Below, one piece after another: positions 53,140-60,960 of a stretch of DNA of 64,000 bases. The stretch is from CANMXU01 sp052030545 (GTDB lineage Bacteria; Pseudomonadota; Gammaproteobacteria; Enterobacterales; Alteromonadaceae), in assembly GCF_052030545.1 (NCBI RefSeq), contig NZ_JBPDIH010000001.1, positions 372,001-436,000 on the forward strand, given 5' to 3'. The position numbers were made by a program, and so were the translations under genes. Each line of letters starts with the position of its first letter. The stretch's first letter is position 1. The notes below the pieces were generated by a model. The model was not told where the DNA came from, ran no database searches, and was given only the letters and a program-made list of their open reading frames with translations.

Positions 53140-53180
53140 ATCGTAAGGAAGCGCATAGTTTCCTTACGATTTGTTCTTTT
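53140..53180 (+). terminator. Terminator after the di-heme lipoprotein
   Basis: ATCGTAAGGAA (53140-53150) and TTCCTTACGAT (53160-53170) form an 11-bp stem followed by TTGTTCTTTT. Confidence 0.8.
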
Positions 53181-53215
53181 AAAGTGTGTGTATTAATTGC
53201 GATACTTGGCCAACG

Positions 53216-53429
53216 GTAAGATACTAGTGATAGATGGCGAAGACAGCAGCACTTTCGCGCAAGCAGATATGGTTTTTATGATGTAATCGTTGAATTGGGC
53301 GAGGAAATAACTCTTTGTTTAATTGGACTTCTATCGAGTAAGTTGACTACAAACATTGTATCAGCAAAGTCTTCTCGCCTTGACAAAACAATTATTTCAT
53401 TTAGATTACCAATGATGACTGAAGTTTAA
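53216..53429 (+). pseudogene. Possible decayed two-component gene remnant
   Basis: In this 331-base gap, one frame (from 53218) reads KILVIDGEDSSTFAQADMVF and stops at 53284, resembling a response-regulator start. A second frame (from 53277) reads YDVIVELGEEIT and goes on to TIISFRLPMMTEV with a stop at 53427; the pieces recall YDVI of receivers and the end of a kinase. The pattern suggests a deletion that fused and shifted two-component genes. The match is short and could be chance. Confidence 0.3.
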
Positions 53430-53446
53430 GCAACATAAAAATCTAA

Positions 53447-54943
53447 TTGTATATTCTTAACTCCCTCAATTACAAAATAGACACCGAAGCGTTTACCTTA
53501 ACTTCACCGCAAGGTGATTCAATTAATATTCGTCCTAAAACGTGCCAACTTCTTATCGTTTTATTAAAAAGTAAGGGCAGCGTTGTCAGTAAGGCAGAAA
53601 TATTAAACAAAGTATGGCATGGTAGCGTTGTTGACGAGCAAGTGGTTTTTCAATCAATTAAAGAGCTACGCAAAATCTTTAGCGGGCATGAAGTTATAAA
53701 GACCTTGCCTAAACAAGGCTATATTTGGCTGCATAATGTCACAACCGATAAAACAGCCGAAAATACAGTAGCAATAGCTAATATTCAGTCAAATAAATTT
53801 CTTTATGTATTAGCATTAATAGCACTGCTTATTGTTGTCATGCTCATTGTAATTAATAGCACTAACTCAACAGAGCCAAATCAAAGTAACACATCATCGA
53901 TAGTTGGATCGGTGATCATACTACCGACAGAAAACCTCATTGTTGGTAACGATCACAGCTGGGTGCGATTGGGAATGATGGATCAGTTAATTCAACGCTT
54001 ACCCAGCAATAAACAGTTTGGTATTTTGCAAACAGACTATGTTTTACAGGTACTTGAACGTGCAAAACTGCCACTTAGCCACGTAAGTGTTAATGATATA
54101 CCAGACGTATTTACTGTATCAGGTGCTGAACTTATTGTTGCCACTAAACTCTCTGGTTCACCACTAGATTATCAATTGAGCTACACACTTTATCGACGTA
54201 AATCTTACCAACGAGGTGTGCTGTTTAATAAAGACAGCCAAGCGTTAATTGATGAGTTAACCGATATTGTTGCCTCGCAACTTGGTAATGATTTACACAT
54301 AAATGCCAAACAATATTACGCAGACTTTAATGATGAAATGTTAGGTGTTGCAATAGATTTACGTCTAGAAGGAAAATTTAAGCAGGCTATTCCATTATTA
54401 ACTAGTATTGTCAGTGCAAACCCAAAAAATTTGACCGCGCAACGCTTACTTATTGAAACTTATTTAGCAACCAATGAAATAGATCCAGTCGCCAGTCTTT
54501 TAGAAAAATCAATTGCAGTGGCTAGGCAGCTAAATGATGAAAACGAGCTTACTCGTTTGTTGTATTTCAATGGTGTTTATTTGTACCTAACGGGTGAAAA
54601 AACACAATCGAAAGCGTCAATTTCTGAAGGACTGAGCATCGCAGATGCAAATCATGATTGGTTATACAAAGCTTATTTAACTGAATTAAATGCCACGTTT
54701 GCCATCCAATCTCAGCAATTTTCGCTCGCTGAGCAGCTTTATTATGAAGCGCTTAGCTATCACAAAATACTTAAATGTCCACTTGGTCAAGCACAGTCTT
54801 GGATCTATCTTAGTGAACTAGCTGCAATGCAAAACAAGACTGAAAAACAAAAGCTTGCCATTGATAAGGCTTATAATATTGCCACAAAACGCAACCTCAC
54901 TAATAAAATTGAAGAGATTGATGATATAAGAAATACGCTTTAA
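53447..54943 (+). CDS. CadC/ToxR-like membrane transcriptional regulator with TPR-like C-terminus
   Basis: The 498-residue protein starts at TTG (53447); an in-frame stop lies just upstream and no better start exists. Residues 1-98 are an OmpR-type winged helix (IRPKTCQLLIVLLKSKGSVV, ILNKVWHGSVVDEQVVFQSI, IKTLPKQGYIW). A transmembrane helix is at 118-137 and the rest is periplasmic, with helical TPR-like repeats at about 280-490. Family members sense conditions outside and regulate neighbouring genes; the downstream membrane protein is the first candidate target. Confidence 0.87.
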   Translation: MYILNSLNYKIDTEAFTLTSPQGDSINIRPKTCQLLIVLLKSKGSVVSKAEILNKVWHGSVVDEQVVFQSIKELRKIFSGHEVIKTLPKQGYIWLHNVTTDKTAENTVAIANIQSNKFLYVLALIALLIVVMLIVINSTNSTEPNQSNTSSIVGSVIILPTENLIVGNDHSWVRLGMMDQLIQRLPSNKQFGILQTDYVLQVLERAKLPLSHVSVNDIPDVFTVSGAELIVATKLSGSPLDYQLSYTLYRRKSYQRGVLFNKDSQALIDELTDIVASQLGNDLHINAKQYYADFNDEMLGVAIDLRLEGKFKQAIPLLTSIVSANPKNLTAQRLLIETYLATNEIDPVASLLEKSIAVARQLNDENELTRLLYFNGVYLYLTGEKTQSKASISEGLSIADANHDWLYKAYLTELNATFAIQSQQFSLAEQLYYEALSYHKILKCPLGQAQSWIYLSELAAMQNKTEKQKLAIDKAYNIATKRNLTNKIEEIDDIRNTL

Positions 54944-55035
54944 TAATCAAAGGTTTCAGAAAATTTCAGAAAGCTTTATTCGACTTGAAAGGCGCTTTTA
55001 CGTAAAAAAGTGCTAATTATTTCAAGGAGAGTTTT

Positions 55036-56178
55036 ATGTCGTTTTTCAAGTCGCGTCTTCCCACCAGAGCATTTATTGGTGGGGCACTTTTTTTTGCGTT
55101 TTTAGTGATGTTAATTACATCATTTCTATTATTCAGCCAGCAGCATAGTAACCTTATTGCACTGATCCACACCTTAATTGGCATCGTCATGGTGGTTATT
55201 GTTATTTGGCATTTAGTTAAAAATAGTAAGCCATTGATGCAATACCTAAACCCTCTTAAAAAACACGGTGGCAAATACACCTTTACTTTTCCTTTGGCCA
55301 TACTGATTATCACGTATTTTGTTGTTTCACCTTTTTTAGGTTTATCGCCAGCAATGGAAGTATATCGATTAGGGCAATCTTTGAAAGCCGCTGATAAGGG
55401 TGCGGCTAATGAAGAATATGTCGTTATTGAACGAACACTTATGCCAGAAAATGCCGATGGACAAACAATATCCATTGAGCTTAAAAAAGGGCCATATTTC
55501 TTATGGCCACAATATGCCATTTGGCTTGAAACTGTAACCGGTGAGTTTGTACAACCGCTTTATGTCACGAGTGCAATCGGTACTAATAATTTTACCAACA
55601 AAGTATCGAAGAAAGACCCTTCGCAGGTATTTACTTCACACGTCATGATTGGCGCCAATGTTAACCCAGAAGATTCGTTAATCGGAAGGGAAGAGCGTGA
55701 AAGTAAAGATACGCGTATGCGACCTGAGTCTTTGCCAGTGTTCTTACATCAACTTGGAATGCAAGCAAAGAACGGCTTATTTGTACCAACAGACGACTCG
55801 TTATCTATTGATGGTTTTAGCGGCGCCACGATGACAGACAACTTTAATTATCACGTTACGTTGCCTAATTCATTATCCGGTCAATATCGTATTCGTTTAG
55901 AGGTTAATCATTCTTTTGATTTTAATGAGTACTATTCGTCAGATCGCTTTCCTGATGATCCTGTTTATTCAGGAGACGGTTTCAGTGCCCAACCATCGGT
56001 GCTTTATCAAGCGCTTATTGATTTTGATAAGCCGGAACAACTATTAAAAATGCAACTAATCGGACGAGGACATCACTCGGGTCGTAACGGCGAAGTCTAC
56101 CAAGATGTATCTAACCTAACGACGGCATTGCAATTGGTTGAAAGGGTATTGGTGAGCTTTAAACAGAGCAATAGCTAA
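55036..56178 (+). CDS. Membrane protein with DUF4405-like helices and a DUF2271-like periplasmic domain
   Basis: A 380-residue protein with three N-terminal transmembrane helices (about 13-34, 40-62, 83-104) and a large periplasmic domain. H45 and H59 lie on the second helix, an arrangement seen in DUF4405 cytochrome b-like helices, so heme binding is possible. The periplasmic part has YAIWLETVTGEFVQPLYV, DGFSGATMTDNFNYHV and GQYRIRLEVNHS, resembling DUF2271 proteins. A strong AAGGAG ribosome site precedes it. Family assignment is by pattern and function is unknown. It follows the CadC-like gene by 92 bases. Confidence 0.65.
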   Translation: MSFFKSRLPTRAFIGGALFFAFLVMLITSFLLFSQQHSNLIALIHTLIGIVMVVIVIWHLVKNSKPLMQYLNPLKKHGGKYTFTFPLAILIITYFVVSPFLGLSPAMEVYRLGQSLKAADKGAANEEYVVIERTLMPENADGQTISIELKKGPYFLWPQYAIWLETVTGEFVQPLYVTSAIGTNNFTNKVSKKDPSQVFTSHVMIGANVNPEDSLIGREERESKDTRMRPESLPVFLHQLGMQAKNGLFVPTDDSLSIDGFSGATMTDNFNYHVTLPNSLSGQYRIRLEVNHSFDFNEYYSSDRFPDDPVYSGDGFSAQPSVLYQALIDFDKPEQLLKMQLIGRGHHSGRNGEVYQDVSNLTTALQLVERVLVSFKQSNS

Positions 56179-56192
56179 CTTTTAGCTACTTG

Positions 56193-56233
56193 ATAAGTCA
56201 CTTTCAGAAAGCTGTGAAAGTGACTTATTTGTT
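56193..56233 (+). terminator. Terminator after the DUF2271-like gene
   Basis: ATAAGTCACTTTC (56193-56205) and GAAAGTGACTTAT (56216-56228) form a perfect 13-bp stem; T-rich sequence follows. Confidence 0.85.
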
Positions 56234-56806
56234 GTAGCCAAATTTTTCAATCGTTAGTTTGATAGATTTTTTAGAGTTAGAGTTAGATTTTACCTCTATG
56301 ATCATGCTGAGAGTTTCATCATTGTGATCGAACAAGCGCTTGATGTAACGGTACAATTAACGCAAGTATTAAAGCTGAGATAATTGGAAATCAAATGAGG
56401 GCTCACATCGCTAAGTGGAACTTAGACATCCATTATTTTATGGTCAGTAATGCATTCTATGGCAACAATTTTTATTGTAAGAACATCCAAAAACAAAATG
56501 AAATAGAAACAAATGATTCTCAGGTTTTCATACTAGGCAGGCGTAAAGCAATGTGAATTGCTGTATTGGTCTATTTATAGATATATAGAAATAAATGAGA
56601 TTGAGCAACATTAGTATGCTAGACTGGCGCCACGTTGTTATCTATTAGCAACAACACTCATTCGAGTCAGTTACTTGATGTTGTACGAACTACCTTGTTA
56701 GTAAATTTACAGCGTTGAAAGAGCTAATACCGACAACAATACCCACAAATTGTTCTCTCTTTAGATTAAATTCCCGTAATTATATTCATTCCACTGAGAG
56801 TCATTT
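56234..56806. other. Long intergenic region before the lipid-type cluster
   Basis: The largest gap in the window (628 bases including the terminator), very AT-rich. It contains one small open frame (56395-56556) and no repeat that I could find. It should carry the promoter of the CDP-alcohol phosphotransferase gene. Confidence 0.5.
56395..56556 (+). CDS. Small open reading frame of 53 codons, doubtful
   Basis: ATG at 56395 opens a 53-residue frame (MRAHIAKWNLDIHYFMVSNA to GRRKAM). TTGGAA lies about seven bases upstream. There is no recognisable domain, and the region may simply be non-coding. Confidence 0.15.
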   Translation: MRAHIAKWNLDIHYFMVSNAFYGNNFYCKNIQKQNEIETNDSQVFILGRRKAM

Positions 56807-57469
56807 ATGCCGTTAGCAAAAACAGGAAGCAATCCGTCAACCCCTCCTTCGATATTATCGTTGGCATATGATTTACCTAATATTTGTTCTTTGGTCGGTC
56901 TTTTATCGGCGCTATTAGCATTGTACTTCGCAATGACGGGCAATTATCAAGCTGCAATGATAGGACTGATTTGGGCGGTTTTTTTTGACTGGAATGATGG
57001 CAAGATAGCCCGGAAAATGAAGGGCAGAACAGTACAGCAGGGTCAGGTGGGCGGGCAAGTTGATTCGCTTATCGATATTGTTAGTTTCGGTATTTGCCCC
57101 GCTGTTATTTTGCTTAGTTATGGTGGCTACAGCCCGTGGCTAATCCCTGGCGCTTTTCTTATTGTTACTGCCGGTGTTTTACGACTAAGCTATTTTAATG
57201 TTTTTGGCTTGGATGGAAAATCAACATACCAAGGCCTAGCGTATGACAACAATGCCATCATCCTTGTTTTTGTTTTTTTACTTGAAAGCTTTATAACAAC
57301 CTCTGCTTTCACAATTGTTCTTTATATCACGCTTATCGCTTTATCAGCGTTAAATGTAGCACCAATAAGAACACCAAAGCTTAATGGTGGCCTTTGGTAC
57401 TATGTACTTGCTTTATACACGCTAGCAATAACATCGATTTATGGCTGGTTGTTGCTCTCGAATCCATGA
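56807..57469 (+). CDS. CDP-alcohol phosphatidyl/phosphotransferase family protein, divergent
   Basis: A 220-residue membrane protein with about six to seven helices. The family motif is D61-x2-D64-G65-x2-A68-R69, then G82-x3-D86-x3-D90 (DWNDGKIARK and GGQVDSLID). Between Arg69 and the glycine there are 12 residues instead of the usual 8, a small insertion (KMKGRTVQQGQV). The family swaps CMP of a CDP-alcohol for another hydroxyl, making phospholipids at the membrane. The gene opens the 56.8-60.8 kb cluster, whose next gene makes a CDP-alcohol. The exact substrates are unknown. Confidence 0.88.
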   Translation: MPLAKTGSNPSTPPSILSLAYDLPNICSLVGLLSALLALYFAMTGNYQAAMIGLIWAVFFDWNDGKIARKMKGRTVQQGQVGGQVDSLIDIVSFGICPAVILLSYGGYSPWLIPGAFLIVTAGVLRLSYFNVFGLDGKSTYQGLAYDNNAIILVFVFLLESFITTSAFTIVLYITLIALSALNVAPIRTPKLNGGLWYYVLALYTLAITSIYGWLLLSNP

Positions 57470-57611
57470 CGTGGATAGCGTTTTCCTTACTCTATATCTA
57501 CCTGTAGTAACAATAAATGCTGGTTGGAATATTACACAGCATTCTATTGTCGCTTTTATAATTGGCCGTATTTTTCTTTAACTGACGCAGATAAAAGAAA
57601 GCCCAAGAGCA

Positions 57612-57743
57612 ATGGAGCCTCTTGGTGGTTATAACCTTGCTAGAAAAGCTTTACCAAAGAATGCATTGGTAATGAAAATATTTGCCGGAGTAGATAACGA
57701 AAATTTTTTCGCGATCTGCTCTGTAAAAGGAGCAATAAAATGA
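57612..57743 (+). CDS. Small ORF overlapping the cytidylyltransferase start
   Basis: ATG at 57612 opens a 43-residue frame (MEPLGGYNLARKALPKNALV, then MKIFAGVDNENFFAICSVKG and AIK) whose TGA stop overlaps the next ATG (ATGA). Its composition looks like coding sequence, and the four-base overlap would give translational coupling. I recognise no family; it might also be the tail of a decayed gene. Confidence 0.35.
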   Translation: MEPLGGYNLARKALPKNALVMKIFAGVDNENFFAICSVKGAIK

Positions 57744-58189
57744 AAAAAGTATATACCAGTGGTGTATTTGATTTATTTCACGTAGGACACGTATCGGTTC
57801 TAAAAAAAGCAAAAGAATTTGGTGACTATTTGATTGTTGGCGTACATTCAGATGAAGATGTTGAGTCTTATAAACGTACACCTATTATTTCTTGTGAGCA
57901 AAGGTGTGAAATCATAAGAAATATAAAATGTGTCGATGAGGTTATTGTCGCACCACTGACCCCTAATATAGATGCTAGTTTTTACGAGTTAAATAAAATT
58001 GATATCCATGTCGCAGGCGATAATATGCAGCACATGTACGAGTTACCTCATAAAATGGGGATAATGCGCTATGTTGCAAGAAGCCCTAAGACAGACTCGA
58101 CTTCAATTATAAATAAGCTGAATAAAATTGATAAGATCGACAAAGTTAAAAAGGCCAATGGTGCTTCGAATTTTAATTATTGGTCTTAA
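57740..58189 (+). CDS. Nucleotidyltransferase, phosphocholine/phosphoethanolamine cytidylyltransferase-like
   Basis: A 149-residue HxGH-class cytidylyltransferase: SGVFDLFHVGHVSVLKKAKE (H14 and H17), YKRTPIISCEQRCEIIRNI, CVDEVIVAP and RSPKTDSTSIINKL, which parallels the RTEGISTSDII motif of eukaryote-type CCT and ECT. It is longer than TagD-type glycerol-3-phosphate enzymes and close in layout to phosphoethanolamine/phosphocholine ones. It should make CDP-X from CTP and a phospho-alcohol. With the CDP-alcohol phosphotransferase at 56807 this forms a Kennedy-type pair. A good AGGAG site precedes the start. Confidence 0.88.
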   Translation: MKKVYTSGVFDLFHVGHVSVLKKAKEFGDYLIVGVHSDEDVESYKRTPIISCEQRCEIIRNIKCVDEVIVAPLTPNIDASFYELNKIDIHVAGDNMQHMYELPHKMGIMRYVARSPKTDSTSIINKLNKIDKIDKVKKANGASNFNYWS

Positions 58190-58213
58190 TCTTTTGGGTT
58201 GTTGAATAGCCAA

Positions 58214-58246
58214 TTTATAGTTCGCACCATTTTATAGTTCGCACAA
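58214..58246. repeat. Tandem 17-base direct repeat
   Basis: TTTATAGTTCGCACCA at 58214 and TTTATAGTTCGCACAA at 58231 repeat with a 17-base period just after the cytidylyltransferase gene. Further on, 58308-58366 carries a degenerate run of AAATTTC-YAC units. Confidence 0.6.
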
Positions 58247-58377
58247 TGGATCGAGCACATAGCTGGCGCTAAAACTAACTTGGTATCATCTGTTTAACTG
58301 CATTTTAAAATTTCCACAGTTCTAAATTTCTACATCTCAACATTTCCAAATTTCTAAATTTCCACCATTTACAAGGC

Positions 58378-58397
58378 AAGGGGGAGTTTCTCCCCTT
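58378..58397 (+). terminator. GC-rich hairpin before the opine dehydrogenase gene
   Basis: AAGGGGGAG pairs with CTCCCCTT with one bulged G. It sits in the leader of the following gene and lacks a U-run, so it could end upstream transcription weakly or act on translation. Confidence 0.4.
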
Positions 58398-58427
58398 GAA
58401 TATATCCTTAAATTATTGAGAGAAAAA

Positions 58428-59600
58428 ATGAGAATCGCCATCATAGGAGCCGGTAATGCTGGTTCTGCTTGTGCGTTTATGGCTGCTGAGGCAGGTCATA
58501 AAGTTAGATTATTGAAGACTTCAAATCATGTTACTCATGATGAACATTTTGAAAAAATGGTCGAAAATAAAGGCATCTATTGCATCGACAATACTAAAAC
58601 CGGTCATTTTACCGACAGCGGTGACAATGTCGAAAAAACCTTTCAACCATTAGAAATGATCACCAGAGAGCCCAAAGAAGCTATTGCAGGGGCAGATGTA
58701 GTCATGATTTTTATTCAAACTACATATCACCCTGCATTAGCTGAAAGAGTCGCAAAATATTTTCAGGATAATCAACTGATTATATTAATTCCAGGATATG
58801 CAGGTAGCATTCATTATCGTAAGTTTTGCGATAATGATCCCATATTTGCCGAAGGAGAGTCGACGCCTAATGATGCAAGGGTAGTTGAACCGGGCACAGT
58901 GAAAGTGTTATTTAAAAATGCTAGAAATTCACTTTCTTTTTTCCCGGCTGCAAGGACGTCACGTGGTATGGCAATTGCCGCTAATTTGTTTCCTGCCTAT
59001 AACATTGACAGAAAAAGAGTGCGAAAGCACATATTCGAATCAGCACTGCATAATCCCAATATTATTGTTCATACCGTGGGGTTATATGTCATGTATCCAA
59101 TGCTTGAATATTGTGCCAAACATCACCCAGATGAAGTGCCATATATGTACAGAGATGCCCTTTCAACTGATATGGCATGGCTAATGATAGAAAAACTAGA
59201 TGCAGAAAAAATGGCGGTATTAAGTGCCCTTGGCTGTGAACCTACACCTTATCTAGATGCCTGTCTATTTAGAAATGAAGAAGATTTAACACAAGATCCG
59301 AAAGAAGTATTTGAAAGCTATAAAATATCATCGCCTCCAGGTCCTTATAGTTTTGATAACAGATACGTAACGGAAGATGTCCCTATGGGGCTAGTTTTAC
59401 TCTCTTCGTTAGGTGAAAAGTTAGGTATTAACATGCCAGAATGTAATCGCTTGATCGAGATGTGCGGTGGCCTTTTAGCGAGAGATTTCTTTAAAGAAGG
59501 AAGAACACTCACTTCACTAGGGTTAGGGGAATTAACAAAAGAAGGACTATTATCTTTTGTTGAAGATGAACGTGTCACCCTAAATCTGAATCTTGTTTGA
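58428..59600 (+). CDS. NAD(P)-dependent opine dehydrogenase family protein (octopine/nopaline type)
   Basis: The ATG at 58428 (MRIAIIGAGNAGSACAFMAA) gives 390 residues; the frame is open from a TTG at 58416. The N-terminal Rossmann fold has G7-x-G9-x-x-G12. The C-terminal opine dehydrogenase domain shows FESALHNPNIIVHTVGLYVM, a likely catalytic His region, and DALSTDMAWLMIEKLDAEKM. These enzymes reductively join an amine and a keto acid. In this cluster it could make or modify a lipid head group; that is inference. Its stop overlaps the next gene's frame. Confidence 0.88.
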   Translation: MRIAIIGAGNAGSACAFMAAEAGHKVRLLKTSNHVTHDEHFEKMVENKGIYCIDNTKTGHFTDSGDNVEKTFQPLEMITREPKEAIAGADVVMIFIQTTYHPALAERVAKYFQDNQLIILIPGYAGSIHYRKFCDNDPIFAEGESTPNDARVVEPGTVKVLFKNARNSLSFFPAARTSRGMAIAANLFPAYNIDRKRVRKHIFESALHNPNIIVHTVGLYVMYPMLEYCAKHHPDEVPYMYRDALSTDMAWLMIEKLDAEKMAVLSALGCEPTPYLDACLFRNEEDLTQDPKEVFESYKISSPPGPYSFDNRYVTEDVPMGLVLLSSLGEKLGINMPECNRLIEMCGGLLARDFFKEGRTLTSLGLGELTKEGLLSFVEDERVTLNLNLV

Positions 59601-60273
59601 TTTACCAATTGTGACGCCTATTAGCGACAACTCCTCTTTGTTTGAATCAATCTCAAATAACATTGTTGATAAGGGCTATAGTATTAGCCCTTATGCGTTA
59701 CCCAAAGACTTAACTACCTTATTATTAGAACATATTACTAAATTAACAAAGGAAAACTATGCACGGGCGGGTATTGGAAGAGCCAAAGAACATGCCATTA
59801 GTGACTTCATTCGCACCGATGAAGTCTCTTGGATAACAGGAAACAGTGAAGCTAGTTGTGCGTGGATAAAATGGACAACATCACTACAAAACTATCTAAA
59901 CAGACGTTTATTTCTGGGGTTGTTTTCTTTTGAAAGCCATTATTCCCATTACACTGCAGGCGATTTCTATAAGAAGCATAAAGACGCTTTTAAAGGGGGC
60001 GAAAATCGTGTGCTATCTGTTGTAGTTTACCTTAATCAAAACTGGTCTGCCGCTGATGGTGGAGAGTTGGTGATTTATGAAAATCAATTGTCAGCTGCCC
60101 CAATTGTTGATAATCGTGTCGCCGTTGTAAGGCCAAGTTTAGGTACTATTGTCGTATTTTTAAGTGAAGAATTTCCACATGAAGTATTACCTGCAAAACG
60201 TGACCGCTACTCAATCGCGGGCTGGTTTCATTTAAACAACAGCATTACAAATAAGGCTGAGCCACTCAGTTAA
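59593..60273 (+). CDS. 2OG-Fe(II) oxygenase, prolyl 4-hydroxylase (PHD/SM-20) type
   Basis: The 226-residue protein carries HYTAGDFYKKHKDAFKGGEN with H129-x-D131, then NRVLSVVVYLNQNW and DGGELVIYE, FPHEVLPAKRDRYSIAGWF with H196 and the 2OG-binding arginine R205. This is the SM-20/EGLN-type pattern; a Pseudomonas relative hydroxylates a proline of EF-Tu. The start is uncertain: TTG at 59593 overlaps the opine dehydrogenase by eight bases, and GTG at 59611 is the alternative. It may therefore act on a protein, or on the small molecule made by the cluster. Confidence 0.9.
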   Translation: MFDLPIVTPISDNSSLFESISNNIVDKGYSISPYALPKDLTTLLLEHITKLTKENYARAGIGRAKEHAISDFIRTDEVSWITGNSEASCAWIKWTTSLQNYLNRRLFLGLFSFESHYSHYTAGDFYKKHKDAFKGGENRVLSVVVYLNQNWSAADGGELVIYENQLSAAPIVDNRVAVVRPSLGTIVVFLSEEFPHEVLPAKRDRYSIAGWFHLNNSITNKAEPLS

Positions 60274-60320
60274 TATTAAGCCATGCTAAATGAATATCTA
60301 TTTATGGGAGGAAGTGGTAA

Positions 60321-60794
60321 TTGTCGAAATCAAATGACAAGCTTCATGTGCTAAGCGAATTAACTGATATCAATAATGAACTTATTCCACTAAAGGAAAT
60401 AGCCGACAGAGAACTAATCTCTATCTATGGGCTAACTGGGATGGTTTACAGGCCACACCAAGATGCTTACATGCAAGTATGTGTGAAGAAAGCTAAAATA
60501 TTAGCCTGTTTAAAAAGGCAAAACATTTTGCCTCTATCGAAAGTAGAGCTTGTTAGTGCGGCTTTAGATAAGATGCATTCGAGAGCAAAAAGTCGCGCTA
60601 TCGTTGAATATCAAGGTGGTCATTATGAACGTAAATTTTTACCTTTAAAACTAAGTAAATCAGGAAAAATTGTTCAAAAATGGGCTAAGGTTTGGCTTTT
60701 ACATCACACTAATGGAAAAATTGACTCGCAATGGGAAAGCCAAGTACGAGAGATTTGGCCGACATATTTTTTGATTAGCATAGTTGATTTATAA
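60321..60794 (+). CDS. Hypothetical protein at the end of the cluster
   Basis: A 157-residue soluble, basic protein starting at TTG (60321) with a good GGAGGA site nine bases upstream. It is mostly helical at the N-terminus (LHVLSELTDINNELIPLKEI) with a central ALDKMHSRAKSRAIVEY and a C-terminal aromatic part (VREIWPTYFLIS). I recognise no family. It begins 47 bases after the oxygenase gene on the same strand, so it is probably part of the same transcript. Confidence 0.65.
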   Translation: MSKSNDKLHVLSELTDINNELIPLKEIADRELISIYGLTGMVYRPHQDAYMQVCVKKAKILACLKRQNILPLSKVELVSAALDKMHSRAKSRAIVEYQGGHYERKFLPLKLSKSGKIVQKWAKVWLLHHTNGKIDSQWESQVREIWPTYFLISIVDL

Positions 60795-60960
60795 CTAGGT
60801 TACTTAATTCGCTTTGCTTTATGGACTCGAGCTTAATCGTATTATAAAGACTATTTAAAGTTGCCATGCCAAATTAGTTGAATAAAACAGTCCCATCTAC
60901 GCGCTAGATGTACATCTAAAAAGAGCCATCTACGACTATTAAGCTCAAAGCGGCCTATAG

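Noticed and set aside
57651..57881. 76-codon - strand frame over the cytidylyltransferase start
   Set aside because: Antisense to a conserved nucleotidyltransferase N-terminus; no supporting signal.
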